This document shows, one piece after another, positions 51,781 through 60,813 of a stretch of 64,000 nucleotides of DNA (the first letter of the stretch is position 1; the number at the start of each line of letters is the position of its first letter). Source of the stretch: SIG299 sp045593825. Lineage in GTDB: Bacteria > Bacillota > Clostridia > Lachnospirales > Lachnospiraceae. The position numbers were made by a program, and so were the translations under genes. The notes beneath the pieces were generated by a model. It saw only the letters and a list, made by a program, of their open reading frames with translations. It was not told where the DNA came from and did no database searches. Where the stretch lies: positions 1 to 64,000 of the forward strand of contig JAZNXI010000177.1 of the NCBI GenBank assembly GCA_045593825.1, given 5' to 3'.

Positions 51781-54267
51781 TTATTCCGTCAAAGAAATTG
51801 CAATTTTCACCGCTTCCTGTGCATCCTTAGCATAACCGTCAGCTCCGATTTCTTTTGCATACTCCTCTGTGGTTACCGCTCCACCAATAATTATCTTGGC
51901 GGAAAGACCTGCCGCATTCTTTAATTCCACCACTTCCTTCATACGAGTCATGGTAGTAGTCATGAGCGCAGACAGGGCAATCAGACCGGCACCTGTTTCC
52001 TTTGCCTTATCAATAATGGCTTCGGATTCCACATCTTTACCCATATCGATTACTTCAAAACCATAGTTTTTAAGCATCAAGGCAACCAGGTTTTTACCGA
52101 TGTCGTGGATATCTCCCTTTACTGTAGCCAGAATTACTTTACCGCGCTTTCCACCGTCACCGGCAGCAAGCAGCGGCTCCAGTTCCTTCATTGCCATCTC
52201 CATAGTCTCCGCAGAAGCAATCAGCTGTGGAAGAAAATACTTCTTCTGTTCAAACAGCTCACCCACCTTATTGATTGCAGGAATTAAATCTTCATTTAAT
52301 ATTCTATTTGCTCGTTCTGTTCTTTCTGCGCCATAAGCAGAATCTGCCAATGTATTTTCTGTCAATCCCAGAACATTTCTTTTGTTACCTTTCAGCACAG
52401 CCCGAAACAGCGCAGTTCCTTGCGCCTCATCTTTTGCCGTCTTAGTTGCAGGCACTTCGCCCGGCACTGTCGCGCTCTGATTTGTACTTCCTGACGGAGC
52501 TGCCATATCTTCGGAAGCTTCAATAAAAGCAAGATCTGCCCCTTCTTTACCCATCAGCAAATCAGATGCCAGCATAAACTGCATAGTCATCTTCTGACAA
52601 GGATTTGCAATCGCCATAGTAAGACCGTTGCCGATTGCCATAGTTAGAAATGCCGTATTTACATAACTTCTTGCCGGTAATCCAAAGGAAATGTTGGAAA
52701 GTCCGATGCTGGTAGCCAGACCTAAATCTTCTTTACAATAACGGATGGTTGCCAGTGTTTCCAGTGCTGCGTTTTTGCCGGCACCAATGGTATTTACCAA
52801 GCCGTCTACAATAATATCCTCTTTCTGCAGACCTTCTTTTAAAGCCTCTGTCATAACCATGTGGATAAATCTGCGTTTTTCAAACTGATCCTTTGGCAGA
52901 CCGTTTTCCGAAAGCGGAAGCAAAATAAACATCGCTCCGTATTTCTTTACAATCGGAAGCAGCTTCTCCATTTTCTCTTTCTCACAGGAAACAGAATTTA
53001 CCAGAGCACGTCCCGGATAAATCCTCAGTGCCTCTTCGATTACATCCACATGACTGGAATCAATCGCCAGCGGCAAGGAGGAATTCTGGGTTACCTCATA
53101 GATAATCTGAAGCAAGCGTTCCTTTTCATCAATCCCCGGCATTCCGGCATTAACATCCAGGATATATGCTCCTGCTTCTTCCTGTTCTCTCGCATACTGA
53201 AGTACTAAGTCCATTTTACCTTCCCGAAGTTCAGCCTGCAGCGCCTTCTTTCCTGTAGGATTGATTCTCTCACCGATAATGCGGAACTGCCCATCAAGTT
53301 CAATCGGGAATATTTCCCGTTCGGTTGCCAAAATTGCTTTATGTGGCTGTGCACCGCATGGCTTTTTTCTCTTAATCATATCTGCCACTGCAGCAATATG
53401 TGCCGGCTCAGAACCACAGCAGCCTCCAACAATACCTGCACCGGCATCCACTAATGCCTCCATATGCTTTGCATACTCTGCAGGGGTCATTTTATATACG
53501 GTTTTTCCGTCGGAAAGCTCCGGCATTCCCGCATTTGGTTTTGCTATTACCGGAATCTCGGCAACCGCTGCCATACGCTTAATAATCGGCACCATGGTTT
53601 CCGGTCCTGCAGAACAATTTACACCTACAGCATCTGCTCCAAGGGCCTGCAGTACAACCATAGCCGCTTCCGGAGTAGTGCCGTACATTGTCTTATTATC
53701 TCCGGCAAAAGTTAATGTTACCATTACCGGCAAATCACAGGTTTCTTTCACTGCAAGTACCGCCGCACGACACTCCTGCAGACTCATCATGGTTTCTACT
53801 ACAAATAAATCCACACCTGCATCAACCAGTACACCAACCTGCTCCTTATAAATATCTACCAGTTCCTCAAACTGAAGTTTACCTATCGGATATAACAGCT
53901 CACCTGTCATAGTAAGGTCGCCGGCAATAAAATGTCTGCCCACATTGCAGCGCTTCTTTTCTTCATACTCTGCCACCGTTTCTTTAGACAACTGCACCAA
54001 TTCGCGGTTCATCTGCACAAGTTTATCCTGTAATCCGTATTCCGCTAATTTAATACGGTTGGCGCTGAAGGTCGGTGCATATAAAATATCTGTGCCCGCA
54101 TCCAAAAACGCCATTTGAAGCTTCTTTGCCTCATCCTTATTTTCCAAAATCCACTGTTCCGGACAAACTCCTGTCGGCATTCCCGCCTTTTGCAAATTGG
54201 TACCGGTGGCACCGTCCAATAAAAGAATTCTTTTTTCACACAAATTTCTAAACTCACGCTTTGTCAT
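51781..54267 (-). CDS. metH: Cobalamin-dependent methionine synthase, no activation domain
   Basis: An 828-residue MetH-like protein starting at ATG 54267 (AAGGGTG upstream; a GTG three codons earlier is less likely). Domains in order: homocysteine-binding (zinc Cys in VGVNCSAG and GGCCGSEPAHI), pterin/methyl-THF binding (FRIIGERINPTGKKAL), B12 cap and B12-binding (DIHDIGKNLVALML with the cobalt His). The C-terminal SAM-binding reactivation domain of E. coli MetH is missing, so a separate activator is needed. It lies 42 bp after a Hcy-methyltransferase/MTHFR gene that would supply methyl-THF. Confidence 0.93.
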   Translation of the reverse strand: MTKREFRNLCEKRILLLDGATGTNLQKAGMPTGVCPEQWILENKDEAKKLQMAFLDAGTDILYAPTFSANRIKLAEYGLQDKLVQMNRELVQLSKETVAEYEEKKRCNVGRHFIAGDLTMTGELLYPIGKLQFEELVDIYKEQVGVLVDAGVDLFVVETMMSLQECRAAVLAVKETCDLPVMVTLTFAGDNKTMYGTTPEAAMVVLQALGADAVGVNCSAGPETMVPIIKRMAAVAEIPVIAKPNAGMPELSDGKTVYKMTPAEYAKHMEALVDAGAGIVGGCCGSEPAHIAAVADMIKRKKPCGAQPHKAILATEREIFPIELDGQFRIIGERINPTGKKALQAELREGKMDLVLQYAREQEEAGAYILDVNAGMPGIDEKERLLQIIYEVTQNSSLPLAIDSSHVDVIEEALRIYPGRALVNSVSCEKEKMEKLLPIVKKYGAMFILLPLSENGLPKDQFEKRRFIHMVMTEALKEGLQKEDIIVDGLVNTIGAGKNAALETLATIRYCKEDLGLATSIGLSNISFGLPARSYVNTAFLTMAIGNGLTMAIANPCQKMTMQFMLASDLLMGKEGADLAFIEASEDMAAPSGSTNQSATVPGEVPATKTAKDEAQGTALFRAVLKGNKRNVLGLTENTLADSAYGAERTERANRILNEDLIPAINKVGELFEQKKYFLPQLIASAETMEMAMKELEPLLAAGDGGKRGKVILATVKGDIHDIGKNLVALMLKNYGFEVIDMGKDVESEAIIDKAKETGAGLIALSALMTTTMTRMKEVVELKNAAGLSAKIIIGGAVTTEEYAKEIGADGYAKDAQEAVKIAISLTE

Positions 54268-54309
54268 TCTCTTCACCCTTATTCTTTCACTAAATCGGCA
54301 TAAAACCGT

Positions 54310-56154
54310 TTATTCACATAAAATCCGTTCCATCAGGCTGACCCGGTTAAACGGAAGCATAAAATAATAGCCATCCACAAAAGGATCCAGCTTTTTCATC
54401 AAACCCTTTGCGATTTCAGCACCGGCAATCTCGCCCTCTTCTCTGGTCATGTCGGCCCGGTACATGGCAAGCACCTCATCCGGCACATTCATCCCCGCCA
54501 TTTCATTCCGGATAAAGCTGGCATTTTTTAAACTTACCGGCGGAAGAATTCCCGCAAGAATCTTTGCTCCCGTACGCTCTTTCAGCCATTTAATCCGCTC
54601 TATATCCTCATCAGAAAATACCGGCTGGGACAGGAAAAACGAGCACCCTGCTGCCATCTTCTTTTCCATACGTTCCGCCACCTTTTCCCCGTTCGGAAAG
54701 TTATAGTTTAACGCCCCGCCAAAGAAGAAGCCATCCTCCGGAAACAATTCTTTATTCATTTCCGTCACATAGTTCATAAACCGGATGGAGTTATAATCAA
54801 ACACACCGGTGACTGTCTTTCTGTCATCTCCCGGCACCGGGTCTCCGGTAACAATCAAAAGATTTCTCAGCCCATTCATATGTGCTCCCAGCAAAAGAGA
54901 GCGCATGGCAATCACATTACGGTCACGGCAACACACGTGAGGAATTACCTGCATTCCGGTCTGACCGCTGATATGAAGCGCTGTCAGCGTAGAATCCGCC
55001 CGGCTCCGCCCCATTGGAGAATCCGCAAAGGTGAGCACATCCACCGGATACTTAGAAAGTGTTTTTGCACAAGCAAGAAGCTTCTCGCCGTCCGCATTGT
55101 ACGGAGGGTCCAGCTCCACTGCAATGACTTTTTCGCCACGGAGAAGCTTGTCTTTTAACTTATTCTGCATTTCTGCCGGCAAACCGTTTTCACTGCCTTG
55201 TGTTTCTCTAATACCTACCGGCTTTTTCGCCTCTTCCAACAGTTTTTCATATTCTTCCTTTGAAATCCGCTCCACAGTCTTCTTTCCGGGAATCTTCTTT
55301 CGCATCTCCCGGATAAAGGACGGCATGGTGCCACAGCAGCCACCGACAATATCTGCGCCAAGCCCTGCTATTTCCACCATGTTATCGCCGAAATATCCGG
55401 CACTGTTTAAAAATACCGCACGGCTGGAGAAGGTTTCCGCATAACCTGCATTTGGTGCCGCCAGCAAAAAAACATCCTTTGGCAGTTTACACTTTTCAAG
55501 TACGGATTTCATATGTACGGAACCGATACCGCAGTTAAAACCGATGGCATCCGCCGGCTGTAAACCCTCCGAAAATAAAAGACGCTCTGCCTTTTGACCG
55601 GCGGTGGTAAATCCGTTTTTATTAATACAAAAGCTGACAGAGCAAAAACTATCCTCTGCCTTTTCTTTTATGTACGCAAGAATTTCCGGCACAAACTCCA
55701 TGGAAGAAAAGGTTTCCAGCCAGAAAATATCCATGCCTTCGTCCAGGAAAACATCACAAATCCGGTAATATTCCGAAAGAATTTCTTCCGCTGTCCGTTC
55801 TCCTCCACCGGCGATTGGCCCGATGTCCGCTGCTGCAAAGCAATCTCTGCCGGTACGTTCTTTCTCCTCTGCCACTGCCTGCTTTGCAATACGGCATGCC
55901 TGACGGAGCAAATTTTCTCTTTCTGTGTTACCCATCTGCGGCAGAACAGCAGAATTCACCGCAAAGGTATTGGTGCGGATAATGTCCGCGCCTGCTGCCA
56001 GATACTCTTTGTGGATGTTCAGAATCACTTCCGGTTGCGAAATTGTGGCCAGTTCCGCAATATCCTCTTTATGCTCCTGTAGCTGCTGGTAATAGGTACC
56101 CATGGCACCATCCATCAGCAGGATATTATCATTTAAGAAATCTTTTAGTTTCAC
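54310..56154 (-). CDS. Bifunctional homocysteine S-methyltransferase / methylene-THF reductase
   Basis: A 614-residue YitJ-like fusion. Residues 1-300 are a homocysteine methyltransferase-like barrel (NILLMDGAMGTYYQQL; zinc Cys in GFNCGIG and GGCCGTMPSFI), and residues 320-614 a methylenetetrahydrofolate reductase (VIAVELDPPYNADGEKL; LLIVTGDPVPGD; FFLSQPVFSDEDI). It makes methyl-THF for the MetH-like enzyme and may itself methylate homocysteine. First gene of the pair behind a good promoter; no SAM riboswitch precedes it. Confidence 0.93.
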   Translation of the reverse strand: MKLKDFLNDNILLMDGAMGTYYQQLQEHKEDIAELATISQPEVILNIHKEYLAAGADIIRTNTFAVNSAVLPQMGNTERENLLRQACRIAKQAVAEEKERTGRDCFAAADIGPIAGGGERTAEEILSEYYRICDVFLDEGMDIFWLETFSSMEFVPEILAYIKEKAEDSFCSVSFCINKNGFTTAGQKAERLLFSEGLQPADAIGFNCGIGSVHMKSVLEKCKLPKDVFLLAAPNAGYAETFSSRAVFLNSAGYFGDNMVEIAGLGADIVGGCCGTMPSFIREMRKKIPGKKTVERISKEEYEKLLEEAKKPVGIRETQGSENGLPAEMQNKLKDKLLRGEKVIAVELDPPYNADGEKLLACAKTLSKYPVDVLTFADSPMGRSRADSTLTALHISGQTGMQVIPHVCCRDRNVIAMRSLLLGAHMNGLRNLLIVTGDPVPGDDRKTVTGVFDYNSIRFMNYVTEMNKELFPEDGFFFGGALNYNFPNGEKVAERMEKKMAAGCSFFLSQPVFSDEDIERIKWLKERTGAKILAGILPPVSLKNASFIRNEMAGMNVPDEVLAMYRADMTREEGEIAGAEIAKGLMKKLDPFVDGYYFMLPFNRVSLMERILCE

Positions 56155-56222
56155 TTGGGCTTCCTCTCAAACGGATAGTTTTGTTGATATCAATCTTTTT
56201 GTCGCCACTTCTTTATCGCTTT

Positions 56223-56251
56223 ATTGTAGCAGATTAACAAAGCTATGACAA
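56223..56251 (-). promoter_or_regulatory. Sigma-A promoter of the Hcy-methyltransferase/MTHFR-metH operon
   Basis: On the minus strand TTGTCA (56251-56246), 17-nt spacer, TACAAT (56228-56223). The leader is only about 62 nt, too short for a SAM riboswitch. Confidence 0.8.
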
Positions 56252-56271
56252 GAAGAAAATATTGACCGATT

Positions 56272-56676
56272 TTAACGGATATAAGAAACAGCTCCCATCT
56301 CTTCCACCAGACGCATACCTATCTTACGGTAAAAGCTGTTGGCCTTTACATCTGCCTTGTCCGTATACAATGACAGCATCCGCACATCTGCGTATTTCTC
56401 AAATACATGCTGAAGTAATTTTGTGCCTAGTCCCTGCCGCTGATACTCCGTCTTAATCACCAAATCCTCAACGACTACAATATGCTCTCCGTCACCAACA
56501 CAACGCACAAAACCAATCAACTTCTCCTCATCAAAAATTCCGTACACATAAAGAGAGTTATCGTAGGCCCGTTTTAATTTCTCATCATCATTCAAATAAG
56601 CAGTCCATCCCTGCTCCTTATAAATTTCCTTAATTTCTTCTAACCGGCTGCTGCCAAATTCTTTATATTCTAACAT
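56272..56676 (-). CDS. GNAT N-acetyltransferase (small)
   Basis: A 134-residue single-domain GNAT enzyme with the acetyl-CoA motif VIKTEYQRQGLGTKLLQHVF and a C-terminal NSFYRKIGMRLVEE. Substrate unknown. It overlaps the preceding GNAT gene by 1 bp, as the last of four clustered minus-strand genes. Confidence 0.9.
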   Translation of the reverse strand: MLEYKEFGSSRLEEIKEIYKEQGWTAYLNDDEKLKRAYDNSLYVYGIFDEEKLIGFVRCVGDGEHIVVVEDLVIKTEYQRQGLGTKLLQHVFEKYADVRMLSLYTDKADVKANSFYRKIGMRLVEEMGAVSYIR

Positions 56677-57428
56677 TATTCCTCCATCGTTGCCCGTCCG
56701 GCTTTCTTAACTGCTACTGTTTTGAATCCTGCCTCCAGATAAATTCTCTGTGCTTCCTCCCCCGCCGGCCAAAGGTAACAGTTTTCAATTCCCTGCTCCT
56801 TGCAGTACTCCACTAGAGCATTCATCAATGCTCTTGCCACACCGATACGGCGGTATTCCTTAGACACCAATATATAATCATAACGGCACACACTGTCACG
56901 CACGTGGACATAGGTCATGCCTACCGGCTGACCCTTATAATATGCCACAAAGAACATGGTATTGGGATTTTGTATCATCTTCTTTGCCACACCGATTTCC
57001 CACGGTTCCCCGGCTTTTTCAAAGATTTCTAAGGCAAAGGTATCTTCCCACTTTGTAACCCGTTTTACCGAAATCTCCGGATTAGTCACCAGATGATTTT
57101 CCTCCACCGGCACCATGAACCGTATCTCCTCTTCCCAGGTTTTGAATTCGTGTTTTTCAAAAATATCTTTATGCCCTGAAAAATATCCTTCATCATCAGT
57201 TGCCTGATAAATAATCGGATTTTGCCCCTTACTCCGGTAAAATGCCTCAACGTCTGCGAGCACCGCATCCAAATCGGTTATCTTATCTTTAAAAATCACG
57301 GCGTGATTACTGTCGTAGGAATCCTTGTTGGATTCATCGTAAAACAGCATGCCGTAGTCTCTTTCTTCATAACGTGTAAACTCCCGGGGAAACAAATCTT
57401 CCTCCCGGAAAATTTTATCTATGTTCAT
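56676..57428 (-). CDS. GNAT N-acetyltransferase (two-part)
   Basis: A 250-residue protein starting at 57428 (AGGAG 8 nt upstream); the longer frame reads into the kinase gene and is rejected. The C-terminal 130 residues form the GNAT domain (ILVSKEYRRIGVARALMNAL; EEAQRIYLEAGFKTV). The N-terminal half looks like a second, decayed GNAT-like unit. Its 5' end overlaps the end of the phosphotransferase gene by 14 bp. Confidence 0.87.
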   Translation of the reverse strand: MNIDKIFREEDLFPREFTRYEERDYGMLFYDESNKDSYDSNHAVIFKDKITDLDAVLADVEAFYRSKGQNPIIYQATDDEGYFSGHKDIFEKHEFKTWEEEIRFMVPVEENHLVTNPEISVKRVTKWEDTFALEIFEKAGEPWEIGVAKKMIQNPNTMFFVAYYKGQPVGMTYVHVRDSVCRYDYILVSKEYRRIGVARALMNALVEYCKEQGIENCYLWPAGEEAQRIYLEAGFKTVAVKKAGRATMEE

Positions 57429-58407
57429 ATAGCCATCTCCTAAGTTCTGCCATCTGCGCCCGCTGATTCTTAATCTCCGCGATAGTGCCTTCCACCTGTT
57501 TTTTGCCTTCTTCCCTGTCTGCCTCGTCATTTTCAAGCATTCCTGCCGCACGGCGCATATTGTATTCCAGCCAGCCGAGAATTCCGTCGAAGCTTCGTAA
57601 CAGCACCGTATCCCAGTCTACAAATCTGATTTCTTTATAAGCTCTATATACGTCCATCAGCGCTTCCAATTTTTCAAAATTATATCTGCCGTCAACTTCC
57701 GTAATCCAGTAATTGAATACTTCTATCAGCTCCTGGAACGGGTTCACACAGCCCGCTGCCTCCCAGTCAATGATGTAAGGCTGATTTCCCTGCCACATTA
57801 CATTTTTCGGATCCAAATCCCGGTGACTGATTACCTTGTGGGAGGAAGAGATTTTTAGTGCATGAACAACCTCCGCATCCAGTGCCAAAAGCTCCGGTAA
57901 AAAGGCCTTTAAAGCAGAAAATTCTCCTTGTTCCCCACACGTCATTGCCTTGCAAAGATACTCCCACTCAAAAACATCACGCACTTCCGTCTCAGGCTCC
58001 ATTCCTTCAACTTCCACATCAGCGGCATGGATTTTTCCAAGCAATTCTCCGATTTTTGCACAATGCTCCACCGTAATTTCCGGTGCAAATACCGATGCCC
58101 CTTCCAGCCAGTCAAACACCATAAACCAACTGCCGTCATGTTCTACTACATGTGCTCCGTCAAATTTCTTTGCCGCCACCAACGGAACAACCTTTTCCAA
58201 CGCATGGGACACCTTTTCCGAATTTATCATGTTCTGTAATGCTTCCGTGCGCTGCATGATTTCCGGATTCAGCACCTTAATGGCGTAGATGCCACAGGTT
58301 GTTTCCACCCGGTACATTTTGTGAAGTAATCCACCGGAAACAGGGCGCAGTGCAATCACTCCGCCCAATCCGTAATTTTCACAAAAGTTTTTCATTAAAA
58401 CATCCAT
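57415..58407 (-). CDS. APH-family phosphotransferase
   Basis: A 330-residue aminoglycoside/choline-kinase-fold enzyme: lid SGGLLHKMYRVET, Lys in YAIKVLN, catalytic loop VISHRDLDPKNVMWQG and metal-binding IIDWEAAG. The fold phosphorylates hydroxyls of drugs or small metabolites, and a resistance role is only one option. Its ATG directly follows the stop of the serine hydrolase gene (TAAATGG), and its 3' end overlaps the GNAT gene. It is a separate protein from the fused APH domain at 26.5 kb. Confidence 0.88.
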   Translation of the reverse strand: MDVLMKNFCENYGLGGVIALRPVSGGLLHKMYRVETTCGIYAIKVLNPEIMQRTEALQNMINSEKVSHALEKVVPLVAAKKFDGAHVVEHDGSWFMVFDWLEGASVFAPEITVEHCAKIGELLGKIHAADVEVEGMEPETEVRDVFEWEYLCKAMTCGEQGEFSALKAFLPELLALDAEVVHALKISSSHKVISHRDLDPKNVMWQGNQPYIIDWEAAGCVNPFQELIEVFNYWITEVDGRYNFEKLEALMDVYRAYKEIRFVDWDTVLLRSFDGILGWLEYNMRRAAGMLENDEADREEGKKQVEGTIAEIKNQRAQMAELRRWLYEHR

Positions 58408-59316
58408 TTATAAATCTGCAAGCACAATTTCATTCAGTGCCTGTTTTACCTTTTCAAAATTTCCGTACTCAGAGCACTGCACCGCAACTACGTATCCCTG
58501 CTTTGGAAGCACAATGGTTACCTGTCCAAAGGCACCATCTGCACGGTACGCCCCTTCTTGCGGCATCATCCAGAACTGATAGCCATAGCCACAGTTCCAG
58601 CTGTCACCACCGCTTGTTTCAATCTGTTTTCTGGTTGCTTCTTTTATCCAAAGAGAACTAAGCAGACGCTCGCCCTTCCAGACACCGTCCGCCAGATACA
58701 ACTGACCTAACTTCATCATGTCTGTGATATTTAAAAACAGACCACTGCCACCGTTTACATTGCCCTGTGGGTCACATTCCCAAATCGGATATCCGATGTC
58801 AAGAGGCTTAAACAACTTTTCATACAAGTATACATCCAACCGCATTCCCACCGCCTTGGCAAGCATCAAACCCGCCAAATGACTGTCGGCAGTTGAATAA
58901 TCAAACTCTGTGCCCGGCTTCTTTAAAACCTCCCGGGACAACATATATTCCAAATAATCCGGCAGACCTTCTCCTTTTCTTCGTCCGTCAATCATCAGGT
59001 ACGGCTTTCCGAAGCCGCTGGACATGGTAAGCAGATGCCGGAACCGGATTTCACGGAGCCACTTTTGATGCACCGCTGGAACTTTATCCTTAAAATACTT
59101 TACCAGAGGGTCCTCCAACGTCAGTGCTCCCTCCTCCAGGGCGATACCTGCCGCTGTGCTCATAAAGCTCTTGGTATGGGAATAAATATTGCGGCTCTGC
59201 AGTTTCACAAAATGATGCTCTAACAGTACCTCTTCCTTGTTTGCCAAAGCAACTGCTTCGATACCCGGATTTTCTGCTTTCATACGCTCGATAAATTGTT
59301 TTATTCTCTGTTCCAT
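58408..59316 (-). CDS. Serine hydrolase, class C beta-lactamase fold
   Basis: A 302-residue cytoplasmic member of the penicillin-binding/class C fold with S46-H-T-K49 as the SxxK motif and YSTADSH as the YxN-like motif; a DGAFGQ segment stands where KTG would be. No signal peptide, so it is more likely an esterase or amidase than a cell-wall enzyme or beta-lactamase. First gene of a tight cluster with the kinase and two acetyltransferases. Confidence 0.87.
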   Translation of the reverse strand: MEQRIKQFIERMKAENPGIEAVALANKEEVLLEHHFVKLQSRNIYSHTKSFMSTAAGIALEEGALTLEDPLVKYFKDKVPAVHQKWLREIRFRHLLTMSSGFGKPYLMIDGRRKGEGLPDYLEYMLSREVLKKPGTEFDYSTADSHLAGLMLAKAVGMRLDVYLYEKLFKPLDIGYPIWECDPQGNVNGGSGLFLNITDMMKLGQLYLADGVWKGERLLSSLWIKEATRKQIETSGGDSWNCGYGYQFWMMPQEGAYRADGAFGQVTIVLPKQGYVVAVQCSEYGNFEKVKQALNEIVLADL

Positions 59317-59424
59317 ACGGCCCTCTCCTTTTTTCTTTCGCTATTCTTTCACAATCTTTCATGAAAAATTATTCTCTGCTATTATTTTACCACTGTGTAC
59401 CCTGTTTTTCAATCATATCTCTAC

Positions 59425-59460
59425 ATAAAATAGTCCGGACAGCACCACCATCCGGACTAC
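59425..59460 (-). terminator. Intrinsic terminator after the HTH pseudogene
   Basis: An 8-bp stem (AGTCCGGA at 59432-59439 and its complement at 59451-59458) followed on the minus strand by ATTTTATG. Confidence 0.65.
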
Positions 59461-59470
59461 ATAAAATTTT

Positions 59471-60146
59471 TTATTCATATTTCTTTGCCAACACATAAAT
59501 CGGAATAAATATACTTACCAAAAGCACCGCTGCGGTTACTCCGGATGAAGCACCATATACAACGGTCCAATCCACGCTTTGGCTGAACCAACATGCCGCA
59601 AACCATATCACCGGACCGGCAAGAAGCATAAGGATGGACCAGATGCGTATCCAGCCAAGAATATACTTCCAGTTGCTGTTGTTAAAATGCACACCCGGCA
59701 TGTTCATGCGGAAAAACCCGTCACTGTACGCCGAGATTTTATTTTCATCATAGTAGGACGGTAGCTTTTCCTTTGCAAAAAAGCAGGCATAGGTTCCGAA
59801 AATCAGGCCAAACAACGGACACATTAACGGCATGGAAACAGCAAACGGATTCACACTCCGAACCCATGTAAAATAATAGTACACACCAATACACGCCGCC
59901 AGACAAACTACCACAGCCAAAGCAAAACACCCCTGGATTTTCTTTCGCGCTTTATCTACGGCTTCCCGCTCTTCCTCCGTCATCTGGATAACCGTAGTCA
60001 TCATGGCCTCAGCCTTTTCCGGAGCAAGTGTTTCTGATGCTTCATACCTGCGGCATTCCAAAAGTTCTGTCACGGTTACCCCAAGCAGTTTGGAAAGCGG
60101 CATTAAAAGCGCCACATCCGAATTCTTTTTTGTCAATCTCAAACAT
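59471..60146 (-). pseudogene. XRE-type membrane-linked regulator, broken by deletion
   Basis: The proper start is ATG at 60146 (GGAGG 8 nt upstream), reading MFEIDKKEFG, the usual beginning of clostridial XRE proteins with a membrane tail. After 10 codons the frame is lost. The other frame resumes at SDVALLMPLSKLLGVTVTEL, which is the end of the same helix-turn-helix domain, and continues through four helices (about 85-235) to the stop. About 38 residues with the recognition helix are missing, so roughly 115 bp were deleted, apparently at a shared CGGA (60120-60117). The DNA-binding function is lost; the open frame starting at a TTG at 60190 is not credible as a gene. Confidence 0.75.
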
Positions 60147-60271
60147 TCTCCTGTCCTCCACTTCAAGTCTTTGTTGCCCTCATTATACAAATCACCTGAT
60201 AATCAGGCAACCTACTGTTGGTGGAGTCATTAGAAATCCGCATAAATAAAGGCTTGCCCCGCCATAATTAA

Positions 60272-60811
60272 TTATCGTCGTTCCATCCTCCGTACTATCT
60301 TCCGTATCGGCACAGCCACAGCAGCAGCCGCCAAAATTTTTATCAAATCAAATATCAGATATGGCACTACGCAAACCAACAGTGCCTGAATCAAAGTATA
60401 AGTTCCTTTCATGATTATCAGAAACCATATCGTTCCAAAGCAGTAGCACACCAACGTTCCCAATGTCATGGTAAAAATAGTATGCATACCTTGTTCCACC
60501 AGTAAACCAATCACCAATGCACACAGTACATACCCTATGATATAGCCTCCCGTCGGCCCTGCCAGCACTCCGATTCCGCCGGAAAATCCGGAAAATACCG
60601 GAAGTCCAACCAGCCCTAGCAGCAAATAAATCAGAACGCAAATTGCTCCCCGCTTTGCCCCCAGAAGAACTGCTGCCAGATATACACCAAACAAAGCCAG
60701 GCTAAGCGGCACCGGACTCATCGGAACAGGTATTGTAAAAGGAGAAATCACACAGAGCACCGCACTCATCAGGGCAATTTCTGCCATCTGTATTGTCTTT
60801 TGTGCCCTCAT
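60272..60811 (-). CDS. bioY: Biotin transporter BioY (ECF S component)
   Basis: A 179-residue, six-helix protein with the BioY pattern: PFTIPVPMSPVPLSLALFG near the N-terminus and FSGGIGVLAGPTGGYIIGYV in the middle. It binds biotin and needs the shared ECF energizing module, which is not in the window. It begins 2 bp after the pepT stop, so both are on one mRNA. No BirA site or riboswitch is seen. Confidence 0.93.
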   Translation of the reverse strand: MRAQKTIQMAEIALMSAVLCVISPFTIPVPMSPVPLSLALFGVYLAAVLLGAKRGAICVLIYLLLGLVGLPVFSGFSGGIGVLAGPTGGYIIGYVLCALVIGLLVEQGMHTIFTMTLGTLVCYCFGTIWFLIIMKGTYTLIQALLVCVVPYLIFDLIKILAAAAVAVPIRKIVRRMERR

Positions 60812-60813
60812 AC

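Noticed and set aside
53261..53851. A 196-codon plus-strand frame opposite metH
   Set aside because: Low-complexity Ser/Thr/Ile/Ala composition typical of antisense frames; metH on the other strand has conserved motifs throughout.
56155..56271. Possible SAM or B12 riboswitch before the methionine genes
   Set aside because: Only about 62 nt separate the predicted RNA start and the gene, and no conserved riboswitch core is seen.
60146..60190. Translation of the broken regulator from the TTG at 60190
   Set aside because: No ribosome site precedes it and the added residues do not match the family, while ATG at 60146 has a strong site and the right N-terminus.
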